DNA of 64,000 nt from JANQIO01 sp038746745 (GCA_038746745.1 JBCDKJ010000010.1:1-64000), one strand, 5' to 3'. Counted from the first letter of the stretch, positions 17,200-26,601 are shown. The notes: generated by a model not told the origin, from the sequence alone. Numbers and translations are program-made.

Positions 17200-18117
17200 T
17201 CAGTCGCTATTCACCACTGATATGCCGGCAGTACGGGGTACCTCCGTCAGGGCCCAGTGCTGCACTGCCCACCGCAGAAGTGCGTCGACGCCCCCTCTTT
17301 CCGGAAGCTGCTGCCCCAGCAGGCGCAGCGCCTGGCGCAGGTTGTCTTCGGCACGTTGATTGTCCAGCGCTGGTGCATGGGTTTGCTTGCTCAGTTTATG
17401 CCCTGCGCTGTTCAGCAGGATGGGAATATGAGCGTACTTTGGCCGAGAGAGGCCGAGACAGCTTTGCAGCGCGATCTGCCGGGGCGTCGAGTCAAATAAA
17501 TCGGTGCCGCGCAGGACGTGGGTTATGCCCTGCCAGGCGTCGTCAACAACTACCGCCAGTTGGTAGGCAAACAGGCCGTCGCGACGGCGTATGACGAAGT
17601 CGCCCACGTCGACCTCCAGGTCAATCACTTGCCTGGCCTGCACGCTATCCTCGATATGTACTGGCGACATCGACGCAAGCTTGAGGCGCACAGCGCTATC
17701 GGTGGCTGCTGTCAGCGCCCGATCTCGGCAGCGGCCGTTATAGATTCCGCCCATTGCGGCCACGTCGCTACGGCTGCAGTCGCATCGGTACGCCAGCCCA
17801 GCCTGCAACAAGTGATCGAGAGTTTGCTGATAGCGTTGGGTCTGCTCACTCTGCCACACGACATCACCATCCCAGTGCAGGCCGTGGGCCTGTAGTGTGG
17901 TAAGAATGTCGTCGGCGGCGCCGGGCATCTCTCTGGGTGGATCGATATCCTCTATGCGCAGCAGCCAGCGCCCGTGGTTGGCACGGGCATCAAGGTAACT
18001 CGCCAGCGCACATAGTAGTGAGCCTGGATGCAGCGGGCCGGTGGGAGAGGGCGCAAAGCGCCCTACGTAACTGGAGCTGTTGTCAGCCGTGTTCCTGCTT
18101 TTCCTTGATTTCGTCAA
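17200..18117 (-). CDS. gluQ: Glutamyl-Q tRNA(Asp) synthetase
   Basis: A truncated GluRS paralogue that glutamylates queuosine-34 of tRNA-Asp. It shows YVGRFAPSPTGPLHPGSL (HIGH-equivalent), the zinc site CDCSRSD...YNGRC and a degenerate KMSKS loop SKQTHA. The frame is open back to an ATG at 18222, but that would bury 140 bp in dksA and add 50 non-conserved residues. Homology begins near 18066. The only other standard start before it is TTG at 18117 (35-bp overlap with dksA), which I use. dksA-gluQ is a standard gammaproteobacterial pair. The start is uncertain; the identity is not. Confidence 0.92.
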   Translation of the reverse strand: MTKSRKSRNTADNSSSYVGRFAPSPTGPLHPGSLLCALASYLDARANHGRWLLRIEDIDPPREMPGAADDILTTLQAHGLHWDGDVVWQSEQTQRYQQTLDHLLQAGLAYRCDCSRSDVAAMGGIYNGRCRDRALTAATDSAVRLKLASMSPVHIEDSVQARQVIDLEVDVGDFVIRRRDGLFAYQLAVVVDDAWQGITHVLRGTDLFDSTPRQIALQSCLGLSRPKYAHIPILLNSAGHKLSKQTHAPALDNQRAEDNLRQALRLLGQQLPERGGVDALLRWAVQHWALTEVPRTAGISVVNSD

Positions 18118-18529
18118 GGGTTTTGCAGTCGATGCAAAGTGTCGCCGTGGGACGCGCTTCCAGCCGCTTGACTCCGATTTCAATACCACAGGCGTCGCAG
18201 TAGCCGTAATCGTCGGCGTCAATGCGATCGATGGTGCTATCGATTTTTCGAATCAATTTCCGCTCGCGATCGCGGGTGCGCAACTCCAGGCTGAATTCTT
18301 CTTCCTGGGTTGCCCGGTCGGCGGGGTCTGGAAAATTGGCGGCCTCGTCTTTCATATGGGACACCGTCCGGTCGACCTCTTCCATCAGCTCCGACTTCCA
18401 GTTGAGCAGCATGCCGCGGAAGTGATCCCGCATACGCTCGCTCATATAGTCCTCACCGCGCTTCGTCTTGTAGGGTACGAAGTTTTTGAAGTCTGAGGAT
18501 GCGGCAGCTTTTCTTGCTCTGGTGGGCAT
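18083..18529 (-). CDS. dksA: RNA polymerase-binding transcription factor DksA
   Basis: Binds the RNA polymerase secondary channel and works with ppGpp in the stringent response. The 148 residues show the long coiled coil with the conserved DRA(T) tip (PDPADRATQEEEF) and a C4 zinc finger (CDACG...CIDC). The N-terminal 25 residues, beginning PTRARKAAASSDF, are like Pseudomonas DksA. It starts the minus-strand dksA-gluQ-cbrX-cbrA-cbrB series. Confidence 0.96.
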   Translation of the reverse strand: MPTRARKAAASSDFKNFVPYKTKRGEDYMSERMRDHFRGMLLNWKSELMEEVDRTVSHMKDEAANFPDPADRATQEEEFSLELRTRDRERKLIRKIDSTIDRIDADDYGYCDACGIEIGVKRLEARPTATLCIDCKTLDEIKEKQEHG

Positions 18530-18715
18530 GGTGATTTCCCATCAACTTACGTTACGTCAGCGGCCGCAATCAATGTGCCTAGCCGCTGAGGGCGGTGAAG
18601 CTACCAGATTCCAACAAGGGGCGCCAACAGTTTTTCCCCTTTGAATCGGTTGACCCTGAGGCACATCTAAATAGAGTAGGGCGTCTGCTTTCCGGGTTGG
18701 CAATCTCCACCAGAT

Positions 18716-19438
18716 ATGACCTTCGACAAGCTGATTCCCGCTACCCTGCAGCGACGCTATAAGCGCTTTCTTGCAGACGTTGTCACCGACAGCGGTGAGG
18801 CGCTGACCGTGCACTGCCCCAACACTGGTGCCATGACGGGCTGCGCCACGCCTGGCAGCCGGGTCTGGCTTTCGCTGAGTGCGTCCAAGACAAGAAAGTA
18901 CCCGCATACCTGGGAACTGGTCGATACCGAAGGGGGCATGGCCTGCATTCATTCAGCGCGCGCCAACGCCGTTGTGGCTGAGGCCTTGGAAGCAAAACAT
19001 ATTCCTCAACTGGCGATATATGAAGAAATTCGCCGTGAAGTCCGCTACGGCAATAACAGCCGTGCCGATTTCAAGCTTGCGAGCGCCCACTGCCCGGATT
19101 GCACGGTGGAGGTAAAGTCTGTGACGCTGTGTCTGGACAACGGCGTGGGCCTGTTTCCAGATGCCGTCAGTGTCCGTGCGACGCGCCATCTGCAAGAGCT
19201 CAGCGAGTTGGCCTGCGCCGGTGAGCGCGCCGTTATTCTTTTCTGTGTTTTTCATTCCGGCATTCGCAGCGTTCAGCCCGCGCAGCAGATTGACCCCGCC
19301 TACGCGGATGCACTGGCGCGGGCACTGGATGCTGGCGTTGAGGCTATGGCCTGGAAAACGCACATCTCACCAGCCGGCCTGGCGCTCAGTGAATCGCTGC
19401 CCGTTGTGCTGCCCGCCGCTCAGGGGGACGCTTTGTGA
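18716..19438 (+). CDS. sfsA: DNA/RNA nuclease SfsA (sugar fermentation stimulation protein)
   Basis: The 240 residues match SfsA: LIPATLQRRYKRFLADV (OB-fold start), TVHCPNTGAMTGCATPGSRVWLS, YEEIRREVRYGNNSRADF and a restriction-endonuclease-like core with the VEVKSVTL motif. It was long known as a regulator of maltose genes in E. coli; structural work points to a nuclease. It is divergent from dksA, with which it is often linked. The next gene overlaps it by 4 bp. Confidence 0.95.
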   Translation: MTFDKLIPATLQRRYKRFLADVVTDSGEALTVHCPNTGAMTGCATPGSRVWLSLSASKTRKYPHTWELVDTEGGMACIHSARANAVVAEALEAKHIPQLAIYEEIRREVRYGNNSRADFKLASAHCPDCTVEVKSVTLCLDNGVGLFPDAVSVRATRHLQELSELACAGERAVILFCVFHSGIRSVQPAQQIDPAYADALARALDAGVEAMAWKTHISPAGLALSESLPVVLPAAQGDAL

Positions 19439-20133
19439 CATTGACCGAGTCACAACTCACAGGCGTGGACGATAGTCATATTGAGTATCGAGATGGTCTG
19501 GGCTTGACCCCCGCCTGTTGGACCGCATTCACCACGCTGCAGCAGGAGGCAGAGAACGCTGGCTTCGATTTACAGATCGCCAGCGCCCACCGCAGCTTTG
19601 ATCGCCAGCGTGCGATTTTTAATGGCAAGGCGGCGGGCGAGCGCAGCGTGCACGATGACGACGGTGCGCCGGTGCCGATCGCCGATTTGTCGACGGCAGC
19701 GGCACTGCAGGCCATTTTGCGATTCTCTGCGCTACCGGGCACGTCAAGGCACCACTGGGGTACGGATCTTGATGTGTATGATGCCGCCGCGATGCCGGCG
19801 GGGTATCGCGTACAGCTTACCCCCGAGGAGGTGGCAGATAGCGGTCTGTTCGGTCCCTTCCACTGTTGGCTGGATCAACGCATCGCCAGCGGCAGCGCGC
19901 AGGGCTTTTATCGCCCATACGATGTCTATCGCGGAGGAGTTTCACCGGAGCGCTGGCACCTCAGTTATGCGCCAGAGGCGGACGTCTGCCAAGGTCTCTT
20001 GAGTGACTCCGTTGTGCGGCGCGTGCTATCGCAGCCGGGTGTCCTACAACCCGAAGCGATGGCGCAGGCAGTGCTCGAGCAACTGCCGCAACTGCTTACG
20101 CGTTATGTCAGAGCAGTAGCGTCTGCTGAATGA
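19435..20133 (+). CDS. M15 family D-alanyl-D-alanine carboxypeptidase (VanY-like)
   Basis: A 232-residue zinc peptidase of the VanY/LAS fold. The motifs are ASAHRSFDRQRAIFNGK, then RHHWGTDLDVYD (zinc ligands His and Asp, SxHxxGxAxD type) and ERWHLSY with the third zinc His. No signal peptide is visible, so it may act in the cytoplasm on recycled peptidoglycan peptides, or be exported another way. The GTG start overlaps the sfsA stop (GTGA), implying coupled translation. Confidence 0.9.
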   Translation: MTLTESQLTGVDDSHIEYRDGLGLTPACWTAFTTLQQEAENAGFDLQIASAHRSFDRQRAIFNGKAAGERSVHDDDGAPVPIADLSTAAALQAILRFSALPGTSRHHWGTDLDVYDAAAMPAGYRVQLTPEEVADSGLFGPFHCWLDQRIASGSAQGFYRPYDVYRGGVSPERWHLSYAPEADVCQGLLSDSVVRRVLSQPGVLQPEAMAQAVLEQLPQLLTRYVRAVASAE

Positions 20134-20173
20134 GTCTGGCCCAGCGAACACGGGTTAGTTGGCCGCTCGCAGG

Positions 20174-21436
20174 CTATATTAGAAAGCGCTTTTTCAGTTT
20201 GCGCGGCACGAGCTGGTTTTTGAGGCTGACGTAGTCTGGCATGCCGCCGCGAAAGGGTGGATAGTCTTCGCCCACAATCAGGGGCGCTAAATACTCCCGT
20301 GCCGCTTCGCTGATATTGAAACCGTCGCGACTGATGAAGCTGCGCGGCATTTTCTTCTCTACGTTGGCCACCTGCTCCAGCGGCGCCTCAGTGATGGACC
20401 AGGTATAACGGCGTCCCTTGCCGCGGCGGATTGCTGGCATTACAGCATTCTTCCCCGCCAAGGCCATACGCACGGCGGTTGCCCCAACGCTGTAGGCCTG
20501 TTCTACGTCGGTCGCTGATGCGATATGCCGGGCGGCGCGTTGCAGGTAGTCGGCGACCGCCCAGTGATACTTGTACCCAAGAGCTTCTTTAACCATGCTC
20601 GCCAGTGTTGGCGCCACGCCGCCCAGTTGGGCATGGCCAAAGGCGTCTCGAGTGCCGGCGTCTGCAAGGAAGGTACCATCTTTGTACTGTGCGCCTTCCG
20701 ATGCCACGATCACGCAGTAGCCCTTTTGCTTAACGGTCCGCTCCACCTTTTTTAAAAAATTTTCCTTATCAAACGCGATCTCCGGGAACAGGATGATGTG
20801 GGGCGCGTCGCCCTTTTCTGTTGCGGCGAGCCCGCTCGCCGCCGCAATCCAGCCGGCATGGCGACCCATCGCTTCCAGGATAAAGACCTTGGTCGACGTT
20901 TCACACATACTGGCAACGTCCAGCGACGCTTCACGGGTGGAAATCGCGATGTACTTCGCCACAGAGCCAAAGCCAGGGCAGTTGTCCGTCAGTGGCAGAT
21001 CGTTGTCCACGGTTTTTGGAATGTGGATCGCCTGTACCGGATAGCCCAGCTTGGCAGATAGTTGAGATACTTTCAGGCAGGTATCGGCCGAGTCGCCGCC
21101 GCCGTTGTAAAAAAAGTAGCCGATATTGTGGGCACGAAATACCTCGATGAGTCGTTCGTACTCGGCTCGATTCTCCTCGATGCTCTTGAGCTTGTAGCGG
21201 CAGGAACCAAATGCGCCGGAGGGCGTATGGCGCAGTGCTGCTATTGCAGATTTGCTCTCTTTGCTGGTATCGATCAGTTCTTCTCGCAGTGCTCCAATAA
21301 TGCCGTTCTTGCCCGCATAGACCTTGCCGATGCGGTCACGATGCGTGCGTGCCGTCTCAATGACCCCGCAGGCGCTGGCATTGATGACGGCAGTAACGCC
21401 GCCAGACTGTGCATAGAAGGCGTTTTTCCGTGCCAT
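20174..21436 (-). CDS. Pyrophosphate-dependent 6-phosphofructokinase
   Basis: Phosphorylates fructose-6-phosphate, reversibly when PPi is the donor. The 420 residues begin MARKNAFYAQSGGVTAVINAS with AGGAG 5 bp upstream of the ATG at 21436; a longer in-frame extension lacks homology. Two residues mark it as PPi-using: Asp after GGG in NGGGDSADT (about 115), where ATP enzymes have Gly, and Lys in PKTVDNDLP (about 141), where they have Gly. Also MGRHAGW. It is divergent from mpl. A PPi enzyme supports glycolysis and gluconeogenesis with one protein. Confidence 0.9.
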   Translation of the reverse strand: MARKNAFYAQSGGVTAVINASACGVIETARTHRDRIGKVYAGKNGIIGALREELIDTSKESKSAIAALRHTPSGAFGSCRYKLKSIEENRAEYERLIEVFRAHNIGYFFYNGGGDSADTCLKVSQLSAKLGYPVQAIHIPKTVDNDLPLTDNCPGFGSVAKYIAISTREASLDVASMCETSTKVFILEAMGRHAGWIAAASGLAATEKGDAPHIILFPEIAFDKENFLKKVERTVKQKGYCVIVASEGAQYKDGTFLADAGTRDAFGHAQLGGVAPTLASMVKEALGYKYHWAVADYLQRAARHIASATDVEQAYSVGATAVRMALAGKNAVMPAIRRGKGRRYTWSITEAPLEQVANVEKKMPRSFISRDGFNISEAAREYLAPLIVGEDYPPFRGGMPDYVSLKNQLVPRKLKKRFLI

Positions 21437-21504
21437 CGGTACTCCTGATGCGGTCAGCAAAGGGCCGCATGATACACTGCCGGCACCGAATCCGGGGAAC
21501 AAGC

Positions 21505-22884
21505 TTGGCTCAACACGTCCACATTCTGGGCATCTGCGGCACATTTATGGGAGGACTTGCGCTGTTGGCGCGAGAGCTTGGTATGCGCGTCACTGGCTCG
21601 GATGCCAACGTTTACCCTCCGATGAGCACACAGCTACAGGCAGCGGGAATTGAACTGCTGGAGGGCTACCAGCCTGACCATCTGAGACCCGCCCCGGATT
21701 TGGTGGTGGTGGGCAATGCGCTATCACGCGGCAACGCCGCTGTAGAATACCTGCTTAACAGCGGCATACCCTACACCTCTGGCCCGCAGTGGCTGGCGGA
21801 GGCGGTGCTGCAGGGCCGCTGGGTTCTGGCCGTAGCCGGGACGCATGGCAAAACCACGACCGCGAGTCTGACCGCTTGGTTGCTGGAGCAAGCGGGAATG
21901 TCACCGGGCTTTCTGATCGGCGGTGTGCCCGCCAATTTCGGAGTATCTGCACGCCTGGGTGACAGTGACTTTTTTGTGGTCGAGGCCGACGAGTACGACA
22001 CAGCGTTTTTCGACAAGCGGTCCAAGTTCGTCCACTATCGGCCGCGCAGTGTGGCGCTGAACAATCTTGAGTACGATCACGCCGATATTTTTCCTGATCT
22101 GGCGTCAATTCAGCGTCAGTTTCATCACTTGTTGCGAACCGTACCTGGCGACGGCCTGCTGATGCACAGGTATGGTGATGCTGCGCTGGAGGAGGTGATT
22201 GCCCAGGGTTGCTGGACGCCCCGGCAGAGCTTTGGCACCGCTGGCGCTGCACACTGGCGTGCTGAGCACGCAGAGGCGGACGGCAGCGCGTTTACATTGG
22301 CAAACCCCGATGGCAGCGCGGAAGTCTCCTGGTCGCTGCTGGGTCAGCACAATCTGGAAAATGCGCTGGCGGCGGCGGGTCTTTCTCACCATGCGGGCCT
22401 GACGCTGCCCATAATTGCCGAAGGCTTGCAGAGCTTTCAAGGCGTGAAGCGCCGTCTTGAGCTACTGGCGGACGTCAACGGCATTCGTGTTTATGATGAC
22501 TTCGCCCATCATCCCACGGCGATAGCGTCTACCCTAGCGGGGCTTCGCCATGCCGTTGCCGATGCGCGCATCATTGTGTTGCTGGAGCCGCGCTCCAATA
22601 CTATGAGGCTCGGGGGTCATCGTAAGATGCTGCCGACTTCTGTAGATTGCGCCGACGAAGTGTTGTGGTACCAGCCCGCAGGCCTGGATTGGGACCTGGA
22701 GAGTATCGTGGCAGAGAGCTCGTCACGATCTGCGCTGTATGAGGATATCGACAGCATGATTACGAATACTGCGAGCCTGGGACGGCCCGGTGACCATATC
22801 GTTATTATGAGTAATGGCAGCTTTGGTGGCATCCATGAGCGCCTGATTGCGGAACTTCAGCGGCGCCAAGAGTCTCAGGCTTAA
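21505..22884 (+). CDS. mpl: UDP-MurNAc:L-Ala-gamma-D-Glu-meso-DAP ligase
   Basis: Recycles the murein tripeptide onto UDP-MurNAc. Mur-ligase domains are visible: HVHILGICGTFMGGLALLARELG at the N-terminus, ATP loop VAGTHGKTTTASL, the central VVEADEYDTAFFDKRSKF typical of Mpl, and the C-terminal DDFAHHPTAI with LLEPRSNTMRLGGH. An in-frame ATG at 21409 would extend into the divergent phosphofructokinase gene. A TTG at 21505 with GGGGAA 9 bp upstream gives 459 residues, the usual Mpl length, and is preferred. Confidence 0.93.
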   Translation: MAQHVHILGICGTFMGGLALLARELGMRVTGSDANVYPPMSTQLQAAGIELLEGYQPDHLRPAPDLVVVGNALSRGNAAVEYLLNSGIPYTSGPQWLAEAVLQGRWVLAVAGTHGKTTTASLTAWLLEQAGMSPGFLIGGVPANFGVSARLGDSDFFVVEADEYDTAFFDKRSKFVHYRPRSVALNNLEYDHADIFPDLASIQRQFHHLLRTVPGDGLLMHRYGDAALEEVIAQGCWTPRQSFGTAGAAHWRAEHAEADGSAFTLANPDGSAEVSWSLLGQHNLENALAAAGLSHHAGLTLPIIAEGLQSFQGVKRRLELLADVNGIRVYDDFAHHPTAIASTLAGLRHAVADARIIVLLEPRSNTMRLGGHRKMLPTSVDCADEVLWYQPAGLDWDLESIVAESSSRSALYEDIDSMITNTASLGRPGDHIVIMSNGSFGGIHERLIAELQRRQESQA

Positions 22885-22909
22885 GCAGTTTTTTGGAACT
22901 CCTCTCTGT

Positions 22910-25618
22910 ATGTCTTCTTCTCTGATCGATTTTTACGACCGGCTTGTTCTGGCCAGACCTGTTCTGGTGCTGATTCTATGCGGATTATTGGTAGGCGGCT
23001 TTGCCACACAGCTTGGCAAGATTACCCTGGATGCCTCGGCCGACTCCCTGGTGCTGGAGGGTGATAGTGACCTGGATTTCTTTCGGGAAAATGCCCAGCG
23101 CTACGCCTCTGAGGAATTCCTCGTCATCACGTTTCAACCGGAGGGCGATCTGCTGGGCGACGCCTCACTGGAAACGCTGGGGGCGCTGCGCGACGATCTG
23201 GCGGGTATACCGGGTGTATCGTCCACGACCACGATTCTCGACGTTCCTCTATTGCAAAGCCCGCCTATCTCGCTGACTGACGTCAGCAGCGGGCTGCCTA
23301 CGCTGGAGAGCGCTAATCCCGATCGCGAGCAGGTACGCGAGGAATTTCGCAACAGTCCTATCTATGCCAACCTGTTGGTCAGTCCAGACGGTCGAACTGC
23401 CGCTATTCAGGTCAACATCGCGGGCGACCCGCGCTATCAAGCGCTGCTGCAGGCTCGTGAAGAACTTCGCCAGCGCCAGTCAGCTGCTGATTTTTCGACT
23501 GCTGAGGCGGCTCAGTTGGTCGAGGCAGAAGCCGATTTCAAGGCCTATTCCGTGGTTGCGAGTGAGCGTTCTGCTGCGCTGGTAGCGACGGTACGTGACA
23601 CCGTGGATCGCTATCGCGATCGGGCCCAGCTATTTGTGGGCGGTGTGCCTATGATCGCTGCGGATATGGTGAGTTTTGTACGCAGCGACCTGGTGACGTT
23701 TGGCGGGGGCATTCTGCTGTTTATGCTAGTGGTTCTGGCGCTTATTTTCCGCCAGCCGCGCTGGGTGATATTACCGATGATCACCTGTGCCACTTCAGCC
23801 ATCGTCATGCTGGGGCTGTTGGGCTGGCTGGACTGGCGTATGACTGTTATCTCATCCAACTTCGTCGCGTTGCTGTTAATTGTCACCCTCGCTGTGGCCA
23901 TACACCTGGTCGTGCGCTACCGAGAGTTGCACGCTGGCAACCCTAATGCGGAGCAGCGTTGGCTGGTGCGAGAGACGGTACGCCTGATGGTGATTCCCTG
24001 CTTTTACACGTCTATCACAACGGCGGTGGCGTTCGTGTCGCTGGTTGTCAGTGGTCTGCGTCCGGTTATCGATTTCGGCTGGATGATGACCACTGGCATA
24101 GCAGTGTCCCTGGCCCTGACCTTTGTGCTGATGCCCGCCATGATGGCGCTGCTGAGCAAGGGAAGTCCGCCTGCCGTAGATACGCAGGAGAGCGGACTCA
24201 CGCAGCGATTTGCTGACATTACTGAGCGGTTTGGGGCACAAGTCATGCTGGCGGCGCTGGTGCTGGCACTGGCAAGTGGGTACGGCATCAGTCAGCTCAA
24301 AGTGGAGAACCGCTTCATCGACTATTTCCACGAAAGCACGGAGATCTACCGGGGCATGGAACTGCTAGATGCCCAGCTGGGTGGCACCATACCGCTGGAT
24401 GTTGTGATCACCGCTCCGCCTGAGACTGCACTAGAGCCTGTTTTTCAAACAGTATCGACCGCGGAAGAGGGCGCTACCTCTGCGTCGGCACAGACCCTGG
24501 CGGGGGATGACGGTGATCCTGGCTTTGACGCAGATTCTGGCGAAGCTGTCGATCAGGGATTTGATGAAGACTTTGAGGATAGTTTTAACGAGGGCTTTGA
24601 TGACAGCTTCGCTGATGACGGATTTAGCGATGACGGCTTCGATGAAGGTTTTGGTGAAGGTTTTGGTGAAGAGGAAGGCTTTGGCGAGACCGCCCAGGGC
24701 TTTCAGCAGAGCTACTGGTTTACTCGACGTGGTATGGAGCAGGTTGAGCGTATCCACGACTACATTGATGCGCAGCCAGAGACCGGCAAGGTGTTATCCC
24801 TGGCGACGACCTACGATGTTCTGAAGTTGTTACTCGGCGAAGACATTGGCGATGTGGAGCTGGCGTTGGTGCAAAAGAGTCTGCCCGAGGACATCAGTCG
24901 TCTGCTGATAAACCCCTATTATGACGAGGCCACGCAACAGGTGCGCATATCGCTGCGCGTCAAGGAGACCAGCCGCGAGTTGCGCCGTGATCAGTTTTTA
25001 AAGGATCTGCGCAGCCATTTGATTAATGACATGGAGCTGGCGGAAGACCAGCTCCAGTTCACAAATATGCTGGTCTTGTACAACAACGTCTTGCAGAGCC
25101 TGTTTACCTCACAAATTCTCACATTGGGGGCTGTGTTTGCCGCTATCCTGCTGATGTTTCTGGTGCTGTTTCGCTCTTTGTGGCTGGCGCTGATTGCCCT
25201 GGCGCCAAACATTCTCGCCGCGGGTATTGTGCTGGGAATTATGGGACTCGCGGGCATACCGTTGGACATTATGACGATTACCATCGCAGCCATCGTAGTG
25301 GGCATTGGAGTGGATCACGCAATACACTACGTGCACCGCTTTAAGCGGGAGTTTCCAATAGACAGGGATTATATTGCGACCATGTACCGCTGCCATGACA
25401 GCATCGGCAAAGCGCTGTATTACACCTCAATCACGGTGATCGCAGGATTCTCGATCCTGGCGCTGTCCAACTTCACACCCAGTATTTACTTTGGCTTGCT
25501 CACTGGCCTGGCAATGTTTGCCGCGGTGGTAGGTTCACTGCTGCTTCTGCCTCAGCTGATTATCAGCTTCAAACCACTGGGCAAGCCCGCAGCCACCTCC
25601 GCCTCGGGGGCGTCCTAG
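22910..25618 (+). CDS. RND/MMPL-type exporter with acidic Gly-Phe insert
   Basis: An inner-membrane RND-superfamily protein of 902 residues from the ATG at 22910 (an upstream in-frame ATG lies inside mpl). It has one N-terminal membrane helix, a periplasmic loop, a five-to-six-helix sterol-sensing-like block (about 255-430), a second loop and a second block (about 735-890) with GIGVDHAIHYVHRFKRE. Such predicted exporters move hydrophobic molecules, lipids or hopanoids; the substrate is unknown. The second loop carries an unusual run (about residues 534-593) with repeats of DxxF, DDGF, EGFGEGFGE, almost all Asp, Glu, Gly and Phe. The stop overlaps the next start (TAGTG). Confidence 0.9.
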   Translation: MSSSLIDFYDRLVLARPVLVLILCGLLVGGFATQLGKITLDASADSLVLEGDSDLDFFRENAQRYASEEFLVITFQPEGDLLGDASLETLGALRDDLAGIPGVSSTTTILDVPLLQSPPISLTDVSSGLPTLESANPDREQVREEFRNSPIYANLLVSPDGRTAAIQVNIAGDPRYQALLQAREELRQRQSAADFSTAEAAQLVEAEADFKAYSVVASERSAALVATVRDTVDRYRDRAQLFVGGVPMIAADMVSFVRSDLVTFGGGILLFMLVVLALIFRQPRWVILPMITCATSAIVMLGLLGWLDWRMTVISSNFVALLLIVTLAVAIHLVVRYRELHAGNPNAEQRWLVRETVRLMVIPCFYTSITTAVAFVSLVVSGLRPVIDFGWMMTTGIAVSLALTFVLMPAMMALLSKGSPPAVDTQESGLTQRFADITERFGAQVMLAALVLALASGYGISQLKVENRFIDYFHESTEIYRGMELLDAQLGGTIPLDVVITAPPETALEPVFQTVSTAEEGATSASAQTLAGDDGDPGFDADSGEAVDQGFDEDFEDSFNEGFDDSFADDGFSDDGFDEGFGEGFGEEEGFGETAQGFQQSYWFTRRGMEQVERIHDYIDAQPETGKVLSLATTYDVLKLLLGEDIGDVELALVQKSLPEDISRLLINPYYDEATQQVRISLRVKETSRELRRDQFLKDLRSHLINDMELAEDQLQFTNMLVLYNNVLQSLFTSQILTLGAVFAAILLMFLVLFRSLWLALIALAPNILAAGIVLGIMGLAGIPLDIMTITIAAIVVGIGVDHAIHYVHRFKREFPIDRDYIATMYRCHDSIGKALYYTSITVIAGFSILALSNFTPSIYFGLLTGLAMFAAVVGSLLLLPQLIISFKPLGKPAATSASGAS

Positions 25619-26220
25619 TGGAAATACCGCTGTTTCCCCTGTCCAGCGTGCTGTTCCCGAAAGGGCGCATCCCTCTGCAGATTTTTGAGCAACGTTACCT
25701 GGATCTGGTGCGTGGCTGCATGAAGGAGTCTTCAGGATTCGGACTCGCCTGGATAGCCCAGGGTGCGGAAGTTGCACATCCGGGAGTTGGACAGCCCAAT
25801 CTGGGTGAGTGGGGCTGTTATGCGCGTATCGTCGATTGGGATCAGCTCCCCAACGGGCTGCTTGGCATCACCATCGAAGGTGGTGAGCGCTTTCGTCTGT
25901 CCGAGGCCCGAGCCGAGAACAATCAACTGGTTATGGGAGAAGTCGAACTGGAGCCTCCGCGAGAGCCGGTTCCCATGCGTGAGGAATGGGACTCTATGCT
26001 GGAAGTGTTGAAAAGCCTGGAACAGCACCCGCATGTACAGCGCCTGGGTCTGGTGCCTGACCACAGCAATGCCTGGGAGGTCGGGGCGGTTTTGGCGCAG
26101 TTACTGCCGGTGGATGAGCGAATAAAATATCATCTGCTGCGTTTGGAAGATGTCGAAGATTTCATGGCGCAAATGGACCATATCCTCAACGAGCTGGGAG
26201 GCGCAGAGTCCAGCGAATAA
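25618..26220 (+). CDS. LON peptidase substrate-binding domain protein
   Basis: A stand-alone Lon N-terminal (ASF/PUA-like) domain protein of 200 residues without ATPase or protease. The start IPLFPLSSVLFPKGRIPLQIFEQRYLDLV is characteristic, and a helical C-terminus follows (LPVDERIKYHLLRLEDVEDFMAQM). The GTG start shares its G with the stop of the exporter gene. Its cellular role is unknown; the domain suggests recognition of peptides or unfolded protein. It is convergent with the DUF5522 gene 12 bp away. Confidence 0.9.
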   Translation: MEIPLFPLSSVLFPKGRIPLQIFEQRYLDLVRGCMKESSGFGLAWIAQGAEVAHPGVGQPNLGEWGCYARIVDWDQLPNGLLGITIEGGERFRLSEARAENNQLVMGEVELEPPREPVPMREEWDSMLEVLKSLEQHPHVQRLGLVPDHSNAWEVGAVLAQLLPVDERIKYHLLRLEDVEDFMAQMDHILNELGGAESSE

Positions 26221-26232
26221 TGCTGGTATTGC

Positions 26233-26412
26233 CTACTTCGCCGGCACTGCCTCATGGTCAAAGGGACAGTGGCGGCAACCACTCCCGCAGCAGTAGCCCC
26301 GCGCCTGATGCCCCACTGCGGTAAACACCTGGTAGCCAGTATCCGGGTCAACATAGCGGTGTTCACCGGCCTCGCAGGCGCGACGATGGGCCTCTTCTAC
26401 GCTATTGGTCAT
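26233..26412 (-). CDS. DUF5522-type cysteine-rich mini-protein
   Basis: A 59-codon gene with ATG at 26412 and TAG at 26233. The product contains the highly conserved ARGYCCGSGCRHCPFD block: four Cys and His that could bind a metal. It is preceded by YVDPDTGYQVFTAVGH. This signature defines the DUF5522 family found in bacteria and in a eukaryotic homologue; the function is unknown. It is convergent with the Lon-N gene. The plus-strand frame on the opposite strand has no such signature. Confidence 0.85.
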   Translation of the reverse strand: MTNSVEEAHRRACEAGEHRYVDPDTGYQVFTAVGHQARGYCCGSGCRHCPFDHEAVPAK

Positions 26413-26601
26413 TGCTTAACGTTCACTGCGCTATGGTTGTATGACTGCTCTTGACGCGTTTGTCAGGCATCTGTGTTATGTGGATGTGTAGCACATGCCT
26501 AGTAGGCTTTTACCAGGCGCGCGTAGGAGCCGGCCGAGCAGTAGCTGTATACATACCAGGATACGCAGCCAGCGCTAAAACAGACGTCGCTGCGGGCGCG
26601 C

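Noticed and set aside
18083..18222. Long gluQ start at ATG 18222
   Set aside because: Would overlap dksA by 140 bp and add about 35 residues with no homology compared with TTG 18117.
21409..21504. Long mpl start at ATG 21409
   Set aside because: Extends into the divergent phosphofructokinase gene; homology begins just after TTG 21505, giving the family length.
26254..26454. 66-codon plus-strand frame opposite the DUF5522 gene
   Set aside because: Antisense to a gene with a clear conserved Cys motif; no signature of its own.
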